DNA from: Longimicrobium sp.
GTDB lineage: Bacteria > Gemmatimonadota > Gemmatimonadetes > Longimicrobiales > Longimicrobiaceae
Length of the DNA: 6,214 bases
Direction of reading: 5' to 3'
NCBI GenBank assembly: GCA_030446945.1
Contig: JAUJMI010000232.1
Location: 1-6,214 of the forward strand
Part shown: positions 5,338 through 6,214 of the stretch, piece after piece
How the letters are laid out: every line of letters begins with the position of its first letter
Numbering within the stretch: the first letter of the stretch is position 1
The notes under the pieces: model-generated
Databases searched by the model: none
What the model was told of the DNA's origin: nothing
What the model saw: only the letters and a program-made list of their open reading frames with translations
Program-made: the position numbers and the translations under genes

Positions 5338-6214
5338 ACGCCGCCGGCGCCGCCGCCGTCCTCGCCGAGATCGCCATGCTCATGGAGGTGGTGGGCGGCG
5401 ATCCCTTTCGCGCCCGCGCCTTCCAGAACGCGGCGCGCCAGCTGGAGGGCTCCGGCGCCGACCTCGAGGCTCTCGCGCTTTCCGGAGCGCTGACCTCGCT
5501 GCCGGGAGTCGGCGAGGGGATCGCGGGCATCGTGGAGGAGCTGGTGCGCACCGGCCGCTCGGGGATGCACGAGCGGCTGGTGGCGGAGACGCCGGTGGGG
5601 CTGTACGACCTGATGAAGATCAAGGGGCTCGGCGCCAAGCGCATCCGCACCCTGTACGCCGAGCTGGGGATCGATTCGCTCGATTCGCTGGAGGAGGCCG
5701 CGCGCGCCGGCCGCATCGCCACCCTCCCCGGCTTCGGCGCCAAGACGGTGACGTCGATCCTGGAGGGGATCGCCTCGGCGCGCGACCTGCGCGGCAAGCG
5801 CCGCATCGTGCACGCGCTGGACGTGGCGGAGCGGCTCGTGGAGCACGTCCGCACCCTCCCCGGCGTCTCCGCCGCGGAGCTCGCCGGTCCGTTGCGGCGC
5901 CGGATGGAGGTCGTCTCCTCCATCGACCTCGTCGCCGCCACCGACCGCGCGGAGGAGACGCTGGCGGCCTTCCGTACGCTGGGCGAGCACACGGCGGGCG
6001 CGTGCGAGCGGGAGGGCCGCGCCGAGGTGCGCTTCAGCGACGGCTTCGCGGCGAGCCTGGCGTGCGTCCCCGCCGACCGCTTTGGCGCCGCGCTGGCGGT
6101 GTGGACGGGGAGCGAGGCGCACGTGGCGGAGCTTGCGGAGCGCGCCCGCGAGCGGGGCCTGGTGCTGAGGCCGGACCGGCTCGGCGGCATCGCCACGCCC
6201 ACCGAGGAGGCGCT
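5334..6214 (+). CDS. polX: PolX-type family X DNA polymerase, polymerase site degenerate; cut by window end
   Basis: 293 codons are visible and the frame is open at the window edge; bacterial PolX is usually about 570 residues, so the C-terminal PHP exonuclease domain lies outside. The 8-kDa-type DNA-binding region is well preserved: DPFRARAFQNAARQL (23-37), the helix-hairpin-helix TSLPGVGEGIAGIVEELV (54-71), a second one, MKIKGLGAKRI (94-104), and LPGFGAKTV (131-139). The palm is recognisable but altered. The nucleotide-binding GSxRR is GPLRR (185-189), the metal-binding DxD is SID (Ser196, Asp198), and the third aspartate, normally in VDLRVVP, is Ser241 in ASLACVP. FGAALAVWTGSEAH (250-263) confirms the alignment. 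Only one of three catalytic aspartates remains, so nucleotide addition is probably lost. It may act in DNA repair through its nuclease domain, which is inference. It starts at ATG overlapping the upstream stop by 4 bp. Confidence 0.88.
   Translation, partial: MNAAGAAAVLAEIAMLMEVVGGDPFRARAFQNAARQLEGSGADLEALALSGALTSLPGVGEGIAGIVEELVRTGRSGMHERLVAETPVGLYDLMKIKGLGAKRIRTLYAELGIDSLDSLEEAARAGRIATLPGFGAKTVTSILEGIASARDLRGKRRIVHALDVAERLVEHVRTLPGVSAAELAGPLRRRMEVVSSIDLVAATDRAEETLAAFRTLGEHTAGACEREGRAEVRFSDGFAASLACVPADRFGAALAVWTGSEAHVAELAERARERGLVLRPDRLGGIATPTEEA

Noticed and set aside
5154..6202. Two long minus-strand open frames opposite polX
   Set aside because: Both are low-complexity Arg/Ala/Ser-rich translations, while the plus strand encodes recognisable helix-hairpin-helix and palm motifs in an uninterrupted frame.
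5334..6214. PolX as a frameshifted pseudogene explaining the missing aspartates
   Set aside because: The frame is continuous and conserved sequence continues on both sides of each altered motif (RR before SID, FGAAL..WTGS..H after ASLA), so the changes are substitutions, not a shifted frame.

Overview
The window reads as an ordinary chromosomal segment from a very GC-rich bacterium with tightly packed genes, GTG and TTG starts and 4-bp start/stop overlaps. The gene style (a soluble histidine kinase with an RsbRD-like N-terminus, an unusual ClpP paralogue and a divergent PolX) would fit Gemmatimonadota, perhaps near Longimicrobium. That placement is an inference from style only, since no marker gene is present. 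I see no tRNA, rRNA, insertion sequence, prophage or CRISPR array.

Layout. (1) 54-797, minus: a class I SAM-dependent methyltransferase. (2) A 206-bp divergent spacer holding a 12-bp direct repeat, then 1004-1627, plus: a ClpP-family serine protease subunit, closed by a strong GC-rich hairpin at 1646-1682. (3) 1710-2195 and 2192-2914, plus: a small polytopic membrane protein overlapping, by a GTGA junction, a zincin-like metalloprotein with an HEVRHH motif. (4) 2915-3134: a convergent spacer with a terminator-like hairpin and T-tract plus a second small hairpin. (5) 3135-4313, minus: a soluble sensor histidine kinase. (6) 4477-5337, plus: an unrecognised 286-residue protein starting at TTG behind a good ribosome binding site, overlapping by ATGA (7) 5334 to the window end: the N-terminal half of a PolX-type family X DNA polymerase.

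No single pathway links all the genes. Two pairs look translationally coupled: membrane protein with metalloprotein, and unknown protein with PolX. The most interesting points are changes in catalytic residues inside recognisable enzymes. The PolX keeps only one of the three polymerase metal-binding aspartates, and the ClpP carries Asn where the triad Asp is expected. Both look like intact, maintained genes rather than pseudogenes. I did not find evidence of a wholly new multi-gene system.
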